DNA of 5,655 nt from Clostridia bacterium (GCA_017549745.1 JAFYUA010000276.1:1-5655); one strand, 5' to 3'. Counted from the first letter of the stretch, positions 1 to 5,576 are shown. Numbers and translations are program-made. The notes: generated by a model from the sequence alone, not told the origin.

Positions 1-1008
1 AAGTATGTGATGGGATTGCTCAGGCAGCTCGGCATCGGGGGTTTCATCGTTAAGAGTTTCGGCATCAGAGCTTGAATATGGAATGTAGAATTCATACTCT
101 GCAAAGCCTGAGCGAGCTATGTTCATGGCATCTTCACTGTCATTTTTGGCAGCTCTGTTCATGAGAGCAAAAAGCTGTTGCTTGGTTTCGGGTTTTACCT
201 TGACAGGCTCACTCTCTATTTTAAACTCGGGGACATCTTCGGATACTGGCTCAGGCTCTGCCTCAGGCTCGGGTTCAACCTCAGGTTCGGGTTCAACCTC
301 AGGTTCAGGTTCAACCTCGGGTTCAGGTTCAACCTCGGGTTGAGGTTCAACCTCGGGTTGAGGTTCAACCTCGGGTTGAGGTTCAACCTCAGGTTCAGGT
401 TCAACCTCAGGTTCGGATTCAACCTCGGGTTCAGGTTCAACTCCGAAATCACTATCAACATCAAATTCAGCCATATCGGCAAATGAAAAATCAGAAGCAC
501 TTGTCTTTACTGAAAACTCGGGCAAAATACTGCCAGATGCAGCATCAAGACCTGCCTTGACATAAAAAGGCTCCATACCCTCAGTGAGTGAGCCCGATTT
601 TGAATACAATATGCATTCAATGGGAAGTCCGTTGCGCACCTTTTTGGTCTCGCCGTCAAGATATATATTTATTATCTTGAGAAAGCGGGGTTCAATATCA
701 ACAACAAGCAGATAGCCAGCTTTTTCTTCATACTGAGTATACACCAGATATGCTTTGCGTGCATCAGGAAAAAGCTTTTTGAGCATCTCTTTGAGCACAG
801 AAATGAGCTCCTTTGGAGCAGGCTCGGGAGCAGAAAATCTATAGGGTGTTGTGTTGCGAAGAGCCTCGGCAGCTCTTGCCTCAGCTTCTTCTCTCTCGCG
901 CTGAAGCAGCTCACGCTGAAGTCTCTCGGCTTCGAGCTCTCTTTGGCGTTCAAGCTCTTTGGCTTGTTCAATTTGTTGTTGTTTTTTATTTTTGTTAAAA
1001 AGCATCAT
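1..1008 (-). CDS. SseB-like protein with repeat linker, partial (3' end off window)
   Basis: The reading frame is open for 336 codons from ATG at 1008 to the window edge with no stop, so the C-terminus is missing. Residues about 5-52 are a Lys/Gln/Glu/Arg-rich, probably coiled-coil helix with no signal peptide. Residues about 65-151 resemble the SseB C-terminal domain: a helix PKELISVLKEMLKKLFPDA, then KAYLVY, a LLVVDIE strand, LPIECILY and a closing PFY. Residues 190-254 are ten VEPEPE-type hexapeptides plus a partial one. Residues about 276-310 (QLFALMNRAAKNDSEDA through EFYIPY) resemble the start of the SseB N-terminal domain, which normally comes first. Family assignment is from remembered patterns, not a search. 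SseB function is poorly known; the name comes from a serine-sensitivity phenotype of overexpression in E. coli. The gene has its own RBS and a candidate promoter. A second ATG at 1005 is an equally possible start. The protein is probably cytoplasmic. Confidence 0.72.
   Translation of the reverse strand, partial: MMLFNKNKKQQQIEQAKELERQRELEAERLQRELLQREREEAEARAAEALRNTTPYRFSAPEPAPKELISVLKEMLKKLFPDARKAYLVYTQYEEKAGYLLVVDIEPRFLKIINIYLDGETKKVRNGLPIECILYSKSGSLTEGMEPFYVKAGLDAASGSILPEFSVKTSASDFSFADMAEFDVDSDFGVEPEPEVESEPEVEPEPEVEPQPEVEPQPEVEPQPEVEPEPEVEPEPEVEPEPEVEPEPEAEPEPVSEDVPEFKIESEPVKVKPETKQQLFALMNRAAKNDSEDAMNIARSGFAEYEFYIPYSSSDAETLNDETPDAELPEQSHHIL
247..441 (-). repeat. 18-bp tandem repeat coding for VEPEPE/VEPQPE hexapeptides
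   Basis: Ten in-frame 18-bp units encode, in order, VEPEPE, VESEPE, VEPEPE, three VEPQPE and four VEPEPE. A partial AEPEP unit follows. The three VEPQPE units are identical at DNA level (GTTGAACCTCAACCCGAG), which suggests recent duplication; the other units vary by synonymous or single changes. Each unit carries a short dyad, AGGTT-N-AACCT, so the array can fold into a series of small hairpins. In the protein this should be an extended, acidic, proline-rich linker between two globular domains. Confidence 0.93.
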
Positions 1009-1013
1009 AATTA

Positions 1014-1020
1014 CCTCCTC
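1014..1020 (-). promoter_or_regulatory. Ribosome binding site of the SseB-like gene
   Basis: GAGGAGG lies 5 nt upstream of ATG at 1008 and 8 nt upstream of the adjacent in-frame ATG at 1005. The two starts are back to back (Met-Met), and spacing slightly favours the second. The protein differs by only one residue. Confidence 0.85.
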
Positions 1021-1045
1021 ATACGAGTTTGGTTATTTAAAGTAT

Positions 1046-1074
1046 ATTTTAACACAAAACACCAAAAAATGCAA
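1046..1074 (-). promoter_or_regulatory. Candidate promoter of the SseB-like gene
   Basis: Read on the minus strand, TTGCAT (1074-1069) and TAAAAT (1051-1046) are separated by 17 nt. A TG dinucleotide one base before the -10 box makes it an extended -10. The -35 box matches consensus in only three positions, so this is a moderate candidate. The predicted leader would be about 30 nt. It begins just past the hairpin that ends the MgtC gene. Confidence 0.45.
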
Positions 1075-1080
1075 TATGCA

Positions 1081-1116
1081 AATAAGCACACAGGATGGAT
1101 ATCCTATGTGCTTATT
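1081..1116 (-). terminator. Hairpin at the end of the MgtC-family gene
   Basis: A 16-bp stem (1081-1096 with 1101-1116) has one mismatched position and a 4-nt loop. The stem includes the TAA stop codon at 1114-1112. On the minus strand the nearest T-run (six T, 1069-1064) lies about 11 nt beyond the stem. It is therefore not a textbook intrinsic terminator and may act as a weak terminator or a 3'-end stabiliser. Confidence 0.55.
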
Positions 1117-1786
1117 CGTTATACACTGCCTTTACAATTTCTTCTTTGGCTGCAAGCTTCACAAATTCAAACATATCAAAGCCTTCGTAGAAGCTCACTT
1201 GCACTTCAACATTCAAATCACCAGATTCAAGCTTTTTGATTGATATTTCGTCGCAAGAAAGATTGTTTTGTTCCAAAAGATTGCGAACTGTGTCCAGAGC
1301 CTCGGGACAATCAGTGAGAGTGAACATTATGGATTCAAAGTTGACATGGCGAAGAATTCTGATTTTTTTGTGAAACAAAAACTGCAGCACCACGATAATG
1401 AGAGTGGTGACAACGCCAATCACATACATGCCTGCACCAATTGCCATGCCTATGCCCGAGGTAGCCCAGACACCGGCAGCAGTGGTGAGACCCTTTACTG
1501 AGTTTTTGTGCACAAAAATCATGCCTGCACCAAGAAAGCCTATGCCCGACACAACCTGAGCCGCAAGACGGGCACCGTCAAAATCGCCGCTGTCGGCAAA
1601 GCCGTATTTGGAAATCTCCATCATCAGGCACGATGCAATTGCAACGATGATGTGGGTACGAATGCCGGCTTCCTTTTTGCGGTTGTTGCGCTCATGTCCT
1701 ATGACATAGCCGCATATGCTCGCCAGAAGCAAACGAATGATGAGTTCGAGCTGACTTAGTGCATACGAAATTAACCAATTACTCAC
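1112..1786 (-). CDS. MgtC/SapB family membrane protein
   Basis: The 224-residue protein begins at GTG (1786-1784), 7 nt after a strong AAGGAGG. The N-terminal half is the hydrophobic MgtC domain, with membrane segments at about residues 13-30, 44-58, 74-93 and 102-137. Family hallmarks are GHERNNRKKEAGIRTH (30-45), RLAAQVVSGIGFLGAGMIF (73-91) and GLTTAAGVWATSGIGMAIGAG (99-119). Residues about 145-224 form a soluble, cytoplasmic C-terminal domain of the ACT-like kind found in longer MgtC proteins. MgtC is known in Salmonella and mycobacteria for growth at low magnesium and survival in macrophages, but most clostridial members have no assigned role, so the function here is open. Family assignment is firm; the exact subfamily (MgtC, SapB, YhiD) is not. 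No convincing promoter was found directly upstream; the gene lies downstream of tRNA-Gln on the same strand. Confidence 0.93.
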   Translation of the reverse strand: MSNWLISYALSQLELIIRLLLASICGYVIGHERNNRKKEAGIRTHIIVAIASCLMMEISKYGFADSGDFDGARLAAQVVSGIGFLGAGMIFVHKNSVKGLTTAAGVWATSGIGMAIGAGMYVIGVVTTLIIVVLQFLFHKKIRILRHVNFESIMFTLTDCPEALDTVRNLLEQNNLSCDEISIKKLESGDLNVEVQVSFYEGFDMFEFVKLAAKEEIVKAVYNE

Positions 1787-1793
1787 ATTAACA

Positions 1794-1800
1794 CCTCCTT
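1794..1800 (-). promoter_or_regulatory. RBS that sets the GTG start of the MgtC-family gene
   Basis: AAGGAGG ends 7 nt before GTG at 1786. An ATG at 1788-1786 overlaps the GTG by one base but is followed at once by TGA, so it cannot start the protein. This makes GTG the only sensible start near the site. Confidence 0.85.
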
Positions 1801-1817
1801 TGTATAATATTTATTCG

Positions 1818-1838
1818 GGCATGATATAGAATCATGCC
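1818..1838. repeat. 21-bp palindrome upstream of the MgtC-family gene
   Basis: GGCATGAT and ATCATGCC form a perfect 8-bp inverted repeat around a 5-nt centre. On the minus strand it follows directly after the T-tract of the tRNA terminator and ends about 31 nt before the GTG start. No T-run follows it on the minus strand, so it does not look like a terminator for that strand. It could be a protein-binding operator or a leader hairpin; the sequence does not decide. Confidence 0.5.
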
Positions 1839-1878
1839 AAAAAACAAACAGCACCTGTCTAATAAAACAGATGCTGTT
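1839..1878 (-). terminator. Rho-independent terminator of tRNA-Gln
   Basis: On the minus strand the stem 1878-1867 pairs with 1858-1847, with one internal mismatch and an 8-nt loop. A T-rich tail follows at once: TTTG then six T (1848-1839). It begins about 16 nt after the tRNA 3' end, so the tRNA is probably transcribed alone. The mismatch could allow some read-through into the MgtC-family gene. Confidence 0.75.
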
Positions 1879-1893
1879 GTCGTACCAAAAAAG

Positions 1894-1967
1894 CAGCGCT
1901 GGAAGGACTCGAACCTCCGAAATGCCGGAATCAGAATCCGGTGCCTTACCAACTTGGCGACAGCGCT
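1894..1967 (-). tRNA. trnQ: tRNA-Gln, anticodon CUG
   Basis: The 74-nt sequence folds as a complete cloverleaf. It has a 7-bp acceptor stem (AGCGCTG with CAGCGCT, no mismatch), a D-arm GCC/GGC with GG in the loop, an anticodon stem CCGGA/TCCGG, a loop TTCTGAT and a T-arm GGAGG-TTCGAGT-CCTTC with one G-U pair. The anticodon CTG is at 1934-1932 and reads CAG (glutamine). The discriminator base is G, as usual for tRNA-Gln. CCA is not encoded (the following bases are CTT), so it must be added after transcription. The gene has its own strong promoter and terminator. Confidence 0.96.
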
Positions 1968-1999
1968 ATAAAACTGACCACTCAAACGGTACAAAACGC

Positions 2000-2028
2000 A
2001 TTATATCACAACCAGGCGGGCTTGTCAA
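2000..2028 (-). promoter_or_regulatory. Strong promoter of tRNA-Gln
   Basis: TTGACA (2028-2023) and TATAAT (2005-2000) are both perfect sigma-70/A consensus boxes 17 nt apart. A TG one base before the -10 makes it an extended -10. The expected start is near 1993, giving about 26 nt before the tRNA 5' end. Such a promoter fits a highly transcribed stable RNA. Confidence 0.93.
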
Positions 2029-2082
2029 GGGTTTTTTTCAAATTTTTACAAATTAATTTTTCGCTTGTAAACGGAAAAATAT

Positions 2083-2104
2083 ATTTGTTAGAAAAATAAC
2101 AAAT
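2083..2104. repeat. 22-bp AT-rich dyad between the tRNA and serC promoters
   Basis: ATTTGTTA and TAACAAAT form a perfect 8-bp inverted repeat with a 6-nt A-rich centre. It lies about 67 bp upstream of the serC -35 box and about 55 bp upstream of the tRNA -35 box, in otherwise featureless AT-rich DNA. It may be an operator, but in DNA this AT-rich a chance dyad is possible. Confidence 0.35.
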
Positions 2105-2170
2105 TGTATCGTTTTGCTACATTTCGATATCTTTTCATACAAGTTGTCGCAAATTTTTGAGCTTTTTCCC

Positions 2171-2199
2171 TTGACTATTACATATATTTGTTCTATAAT
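2171..2199 (+). promoter_or_regulatory. Promoter of the serC-serA operon
   Basis: TTGACT (2171-2176) and TATAAT (2194-2199) are 17 nt apart, with only one mismatch to consensus. The expected start is near 2206, giving a leader of about 28 nt before the serC ATG. That is too short for a T-box or riboswitch. Any regulation would have to act at the promoter or through upstream sites. Confidence 0.9.
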
Positions 2200-2220
2200 A
2201 ATAGGTAATTTAATTTTTGA

Positions 2221-2225
2221 AAGGA
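2221..2225 (+). promoter_or_regulatory. RBS that sets the serC start
   Basis: AAGGA, followed by TGA, lies 8 nt upstream of ATG at 2234. The in-frame ATG at 2225 overlaps this site, and the frame stays open much further upstream, past the promoter. Those earlier starts cannot be used by a transcript that begins near 2206 and is loaded at this RBS. Confidence 0.8.
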
Positions 2226-2233
2226 TGATAATT

Positions 2234-3319
2234 ATGAACAGAGTTTATAACTTCTCAGCAGGTCCGTCTGCGCTCCCTCTTCCGGTTCTCGAAAAAGCAC
2301 AGGCTGAGCTTGTTTGCTATGGAGAATCAGGAATGTCAGTGATGGAGATGAGTCATCGCTCGTCAGATTATCAGAAAATCATAGATGATTGCGAAGCACT
2401 CCTCAGAGAACTGCTCAGCATTCCCGATAATTACAAGGTATTGTTCCTTCAGGGCGGTGCATCAAGCCAGTTTGCCATGATTCCCCTCAACCTTTACGGC
2501 AAAAACAAAAAAGCCGACTATGTGCTCACAGGTCTTTGGTCCAAAAAGGCACAGAAAGAAGCTGCAAGATACGGCGAAGCTAAGATCGTTGCATCTTCTG
2601 ATGACAAGGTGTTCAACTATATCCCCGAAATCACCAAAGACACCTTCAGCCCCGATGCTGACTATGTGCACATTACATACAATAACACCATCTACGGTAC
2701 CAAATATGCCGAAGTGCCCGACACAGGCGATGTGACACTTGTGGCTGATATGTCATCATGCATTCTCTCCGAACCCGTTGATGTATCAAAATTTGGCATC
2801 ATATATACAGGTGCTCAGAAGAACATGGCTCCCGCAGGTCTTACTGTGGTAATCATCAGAGATGACCTCATTGGCAATGCTCTTGACATCTGCCCCACTA
2901 TGTTTGACTATAAGACCCATGCAGAAAACGGCTCAATGTTCAACACACCACCCACATATACTATATACATCTGCAAGCTCGTGTGCGAATGGCTCAAAGA
3001 AAACGGCGGCATTGAGGCTATGCACAAAACCAACCTCAAAAAAGCTGAAATTATTTATTCATATCTTGACAACAGCGAAATGTTCTCTGCAACAGTTGCC
3101 AACCCCAAGGACAGATCACTCATGAATGTGCCCTTTGTGACAGGAAATGATGAGCTCAACGCAAAATTCATCAAAGAAGCTACTGCTGCTGGTTTTGTAA
3201 ACCTCAAAGGTCACAGAACAGTGGGCGGCATGAGAGCAAGCATCTACAATGCAATGCCTGTGGAAGGTGTGCAGGCTCTTGTTGATTTCATGAAAAAATT
3301 TGAAGCAGAAAACAAATAA
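2234..3319 (+). CDS. serC: Phosphoserine aminotransferase
   Basis: This cytoplasmic PLP enzyme converts 3-phosphohydroxypyruvate and glutamate to O-phosphoserine and 2-oxoglutarate, the second step of serine synthesis; in some bacteria it also acts in pyridoxal phosphate synthesis. The protein has 361 residues, essentially the length of E. coli SerC, and begins with the family signature NFSAGPSALP. The PLP lysine is K196 in YTGAQKNMAPAG. Other expected residues are present: H41-R42 for the substrate phosphate, GGASSQF (74-80) and W102 near the cofactor, T152 in NNTIYGT, D172 in VADMSS, and H327-R328 in GHRTVGG. The ATG at 2234 was chosen from the RBS and the usual N-terminus. serA follows after 18 bp, so the two are co-transcribed. 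No missing residues or frameshift were seen. Assignment is firm. Confidence 0.98.
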   Translation: MNRVYNFSAGPSALPLPVLEKAQAELVCYGESGMSVMEMSHRSSDYQKIIDDCEALLRELLSIPDNYKVLFLQGGASSQFAMIPLNLYGKNKKADYVLTGLWSKKAQKEAARYGEAKIVASSDDKVFNYIPEITKDTFSPDADYVHITYNNTIYGTKYAEVPDTGDVTLVADMSSCILSEPVDVSKFGIIYTGAQKNMAPAGLTVVIIRDDLIGNALDICPTMFDYKTHAENGSMFNTPPTYTIYICKLVCEWLKENGGIEAMHKTNLKKAEIIYSYLDNSEMFSATVANPKDRSLMNVPFVTGNDELNAKFIKEATAAGFVNLKGHRTVGGMRASIYNAMPVEGVQALVDFMKKFEAENK

Positions 3320-3324
3320 TGCTT

Positions 3325-3329
3325 GGAGG
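3325..3329 (+). promoter_or_regulatory. RBS that sets the serA start
   Basis: GGAGG lies 8 nt upstream of ATG at 3338. A TTG at 3323 in the same frame overlaps the RBS itself and so is not the start. The site sits in the 18-bp gap after the serC stop and allows independent loading on the operon mRNA. Confidence 0.85.
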
Positions 3330-3337
3330 CAATCTCA

Positions 3338-4501
3338 ATGTATGAAGTACTGACACTCAACAAGATTGCAAAATGCGGTCTTGACAAACTCGATAACAAT
3401 ATATTCAGTGTAACTGATGAAGTAAAAAATCCTGATGCCATCATTCTCAGAAGCTTCAAGATGCACGACATGGAGCTCGGTGACAACCTCAAATGCGTGG
3501 CAAGAGCAGGTGCAGGCACCAACAATATTCCCATTGACAAATGCTCAGAAAAGGGCATTGTGGTGTTCAACACTCCCGGCGCAAACGCCAACGCTGTGGC
3601 AGAGCTCACAGTGGCTGGATTGCTTTTGGCATCACGAAAAATCAGCGACAGTATCGACTGGGCAAAGGGTCTCAAGGGCGAGGGCGACAATGTGGGCGCA
3701 CTTGTTGAAAAAGGCAAAAGCGCTTTCGCAGGTCCTGAAATCCTTGGCAAAAAGCTTGCTGTGGCAGGTCTTGGTGCAATTGGCGCTAAGGTTGCAAAGC
3801 TTGCTCAGGCACTCGGCATGGATGTGGTGGGTTATGACCCGTTCATCACCGAAGAAGCAGCAAAGGCTCTCGGCAATGTGGAAATCAAGGCAGAACTCAG
3901 CGACCTCGTTGCTGATTGTGACTACATATCAATGCACATGCCTCTCAATGATGCCACCCGCGGCATTATTGGTGATGAAATGTTTGCTCTCATGAAACCC
4001 GGCACCAGACTTCTCAACTTCTCAAGAGGTGAGCTTGTTGACTCTGCTGCCCTCAAAAAAGCAATCGATGCAGGCACAATCGCTTGCTATGTGGTTGACT
4101 TCCCGAGTGAAGAAACTCTTGGCATGGACAATGTCATCAACATTCCCCACCTTGGTGCTTCCACACCCGAGTCAGAAGACAACTGTGCTATCATGGCAGC
4201 AAAAGAGCTTTCGGACTTTATAAGATATGGTAACATAGTAAACTCCGTAAACTACCCCAATCTTGATGCTGCAATGGGAGCAAAATACAGAGTGACCGTT
4301 GCTCACAAAGCATCTGATGATATGCTTGCCAATCTCACCGCTGCTTTCGCCGATGCAAACATTGCCGTTACAAGCATTGCATGCAAAGCAAAGAAAGATA
4401 ATGGCTATGCAATCATTGATGTTGATGCAGACCCAAAAGCTGTTGCAGAAAAAATCGCAGGCTTTGATGGTGTGTGCAAGGTAAGAATCATTGAAGCATA
4501 A
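3338..4501 (+). CDS. serA: D-3-phosphoglycerate dehydrogenase, short ACT-domain form
   Basis: This cytoplasmic enzyme oxidises 3-phosphoglycerate to 3-phosphohydroxypyruvate with NAD+, the committed step of serine synthesis. The 387-residue protein belongs to the 2-hydroxyacid dehydrogenase family. It has a substrate-binding region (about 1-95, with RAGAGTNNIP at 56-65), then a Rossmann fold with GLGAIG at 144-149 and D167 after GY, which fits NAD over NADP. The catalytic Arg/Glu/His set is visible as R230 in NFSRGELVD, E258 in DFPSEE and H271 in PHLGAST. Residues about 317-387 form a C-terminal ACT domain. There is no intervening ASB domain, so it is the shorter ACT type rather than the roughly 530-residue form. 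In some SerA proteins the ACT domain mediates serine feedback; whether it does here is not shown. It is the last gene of the serCA operon and is followed by a strong terminator. Confidence 0.97.
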   Translation: MYEVLTLNKIAKCGLDKLDNNIFSVTDEVKNPDAIILRSFKMHDMELGDNLKCVARAGAGTNNIPIDKCSEKGIVVFNTPGANANAVAELTVAGLLLASRKISDSIDWAKGLKGEGDNVGALVEKGKSAFAGPEILGKKLAVAGLGAIGAKVAKLAQALGMDVVGYDPFITEEAAKALGNVEIKAELSDLVADCDYISMHMPLNDATRGIIGDEMFALMKPGTRLLNFSRGELVDSAALKKAIDAGTIACYVVDFPSEETLGMDNVINIPHLGASTPESEDNCAIMAAKELSDFIRYGNIVNSVNYPNLDAAMGAKYRVTVAHKASDDMLANLTAAFADANIAVTSIACKAKKDNGYAIIDVDADPKAVAEKIAGFDGVCKVRIIEA

Positions 4502-4516
4502 TTAAATATTACCGCT

Positions 4517-4548
4517 AAAAAAGGATGAGCGAGTGCTCATCCTTTTTT
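4517..4548. terminator. Bidirectional terminator between serA and ddh
   Basis: AAAAAAGGATGAGC (4517-4530) and GCTCATCCTTTTTT (4535-4548) pair perfectly around a GAGT loop. The GC-containing core is GGATGAGC/GCTCATCC. It is flanked by six A on one side and six T on the other, so each strand ends in a T-run. It lies 15 bp after the serA stop and 12 bp after the ddh stop on the other strand, serving both convergent genes. Confidence 0.93.
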
Positions 4549-4560
4549 GTGTATAATTTA

Positions 4561-5547
4561 TTACAAACTGTGTGCCCTGAGTTCTTCGGGTGATTTGTGT
4601 GAGAGATATACAGGTGCAACATCAAACACCGTCTTGCAGCCACTCATGCCATCAGCATTCATGCGATATGCCGCGCGAGCATACGCCACAAGAACCGAGG
4701 CAGTGAATTCAGGATTAGAATCGAGCTTCAGACTATATTCGATGAGGTGAGTATTTTCGCTCTCAGCTCCCGTCTTGCCGCATCTGATAACAAAGCCGCC
4801 ATGAGGTATGCCGCTGTGGTCACGAGCAAGCTCCTCGGCTGAGATGAAATGCACAGTAGTGTCATAGTCGGCAAAGTAGTTGGGCATAGTTTTGATTTCG
4901 TGCTCTATTCTTGCCTTGTCAGCACCATCTTCTGCCACAACAAAGCACTCTCTGGTGTGCTTCTGACGAGTGGAAAGCTCAGGATTTACGCCACTGCGCA
5001 CTGCTTCGAGAGCTTCATCAACGGGGATAGTGTACTGGCGTGCATCAACAACGCCGTCGATGCGGCGAATGGCATCGGAATGCCCCTGACTCACGCCCTT
5101 GCCCCAGAAGGTATAGTCTTTGCCGTCGGGCAGGATTGCCTCAGCATATAGACGATTCAAAGAAAACATGCCCGGGTCCCAACCCACAGATATCATGGCA
5201 ACCTTGCCCGAAGCCTTAGCGCTTGCATCAACATTGGCAAAATGCTCGGGGATTCTGGCGTGGGTGTCGAAGCTATCGACAACATTGAAAGCTTTGGCAA
5301 ACTCGGGAGTCTGCACGGGCAGGTCGGTGGCGCTGCCGCCGCAAATGATGAGAACATCTATGTCATCTTTGAAGTTTAAAATATCATCAACGCAATAAAC
5401 CTTGCTTGATTCAAAAGCAGTCTTTACAGACTCAGGATTTCTGCGCGTGAATATGCCAAAAAGCTCAAGGTCGGGATTCTGCCTGATGGCACACTCCACT
5501 CCTCTGCCCAGATTGCCGTAGCCTGCAATGCCTATTTTTATTTTCAT
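4561..5547 (-). CDS. ddh: meso-diaminopimelate D-dehydrogenase
   Basis: This cytoplasmic NADPH enzyme reversibly aminates L-tetrahydrodipicolinate (L-2-amino-6-oxopimelate) with ammonia to meso-diaminopimelate, bypassing the succinylase, acetylase or aminotransferase branches. The product feeds peptidoglycan and lysine synthesis. The 328-residue protein is close to the roughly 320-residue Corynebacterium enzyme. It opens with a Rossmann motif GIAGYGNLGRG (6-16) and has R35-R36 in FTRRNP, placed to bind the NADPH 2'-phosphate. Family landmarks are CGGSATDLP (69-77), VDSFDTHARIPEH (90-102), SVGWDPGMFSLNRLYAEA (120-137) and WGKGVSQGHSDAIRRIDGV (148-166). The ATG at 5547 was chosen because AAGGAG lies 8 nt upstream; a GTG three codons earlier overlaps that RBS. 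It is a single gene with its own promoter and shares a terminator with serA. Confidence 0.97.
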   Translation of the reverse strand: MKIKIGIAGYGNLGRGVECAIRQNPDLELFGIFTRRNPESVKTAFESSKVYCVDDILNFKDDIDVLIICGGSATDLPVQTPEFAKAFNVVDSFDTHARIPEHFANVDASAKASGKVAMISVGWDPGMFSLNRLYAEAILPDGKDYTFWGKGVSQGHSDAIRRIDGVVDARQYTIPVDEALEAVRSGVNPELSTRQKHTRECFVVAEDGADKARIEHEIKTMPNYFADYDTTVHFISAEELARDHSGIPHGGFVIRCGKTGAESENTHLIEYSLKLDSNPEFTASVLVAYARAAYRMNADGMSGCKTVFDVAPVYLSHKSPEELRAHSL

Positions 5548-5556
5548 TGTGTTCAC

Positions 5557-5562
5557 TCCTTG
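5557..5562 (-). promoter_or_regulatory. RBS that sets the ddh start
   Basis: AAGGAG lies 8 nt upstream of ATG at 5547. The in-frame GTG at 5556 begins one base after the motif, too close to be loaded from it. The shorter protein, starting MKIKIGIAGYG, also fits the family N-terminus. Confidence 0.82.
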
Positions 5563-5576
5563 GTTAGACTAAAAAT

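Noticed and set aside
247..441. CRISPR array
   Set aside because: The units are contiguous 18-bp coding repeats with no spacers, in frame within a gene, and no cas genes are present.
119..500. Open frames rich in Ser-Gly-Ser-Thr or Asn-Leu-Arg repeats on both strands
   Set aside because: They are out-of-frame or antisense readings of the 18-bp repeat inside the SseB-like gene. The frame giving VEPEPE continues without a stop from a proper RBS and holds recognisable domains.
672..971. Separate 99-codon minus-strand gene
   Set aside because: It overlaps the SseB-like gene in another frame, lacks an RBS and shows no family features.
1894..1967. Phage or island attachment site at the tRNA gene
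   Set aside because: No integrase gene and no direct repeat of the tRNA 3' end is present in the window, and the flanks are ordinary chromosomal genes.
2114..2233. Longer serC with an extra 40 N-terminal residues
   Set aside because: The extension runs through the serC promoter (2171-2199) and upstream of the expected transcript start, has no RBS of its own, and the family N-terminus begins at the ATG at 2234.
2029..2233. T-box, serine riboswitch or other leader RNA in front of serC
   Set aside because: The consensus promoter leaves a leader of only about 28 nt, and no specifier loop, T-box motif or terminator/antiterminator pair is visible.
3244..3750. 168-codon minus-strand frame across the serC/serA junction
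   Set aside because: It lies antisense to two firm genes and its Ser/Pro/Leu-rich composition is typical of an antisense shadow.
4849..5398. Plus-strand open frames opposite ddh
   Set aside because: They are antisense shadows of a clearly recognised gene, with no RBS or promoter of their own.
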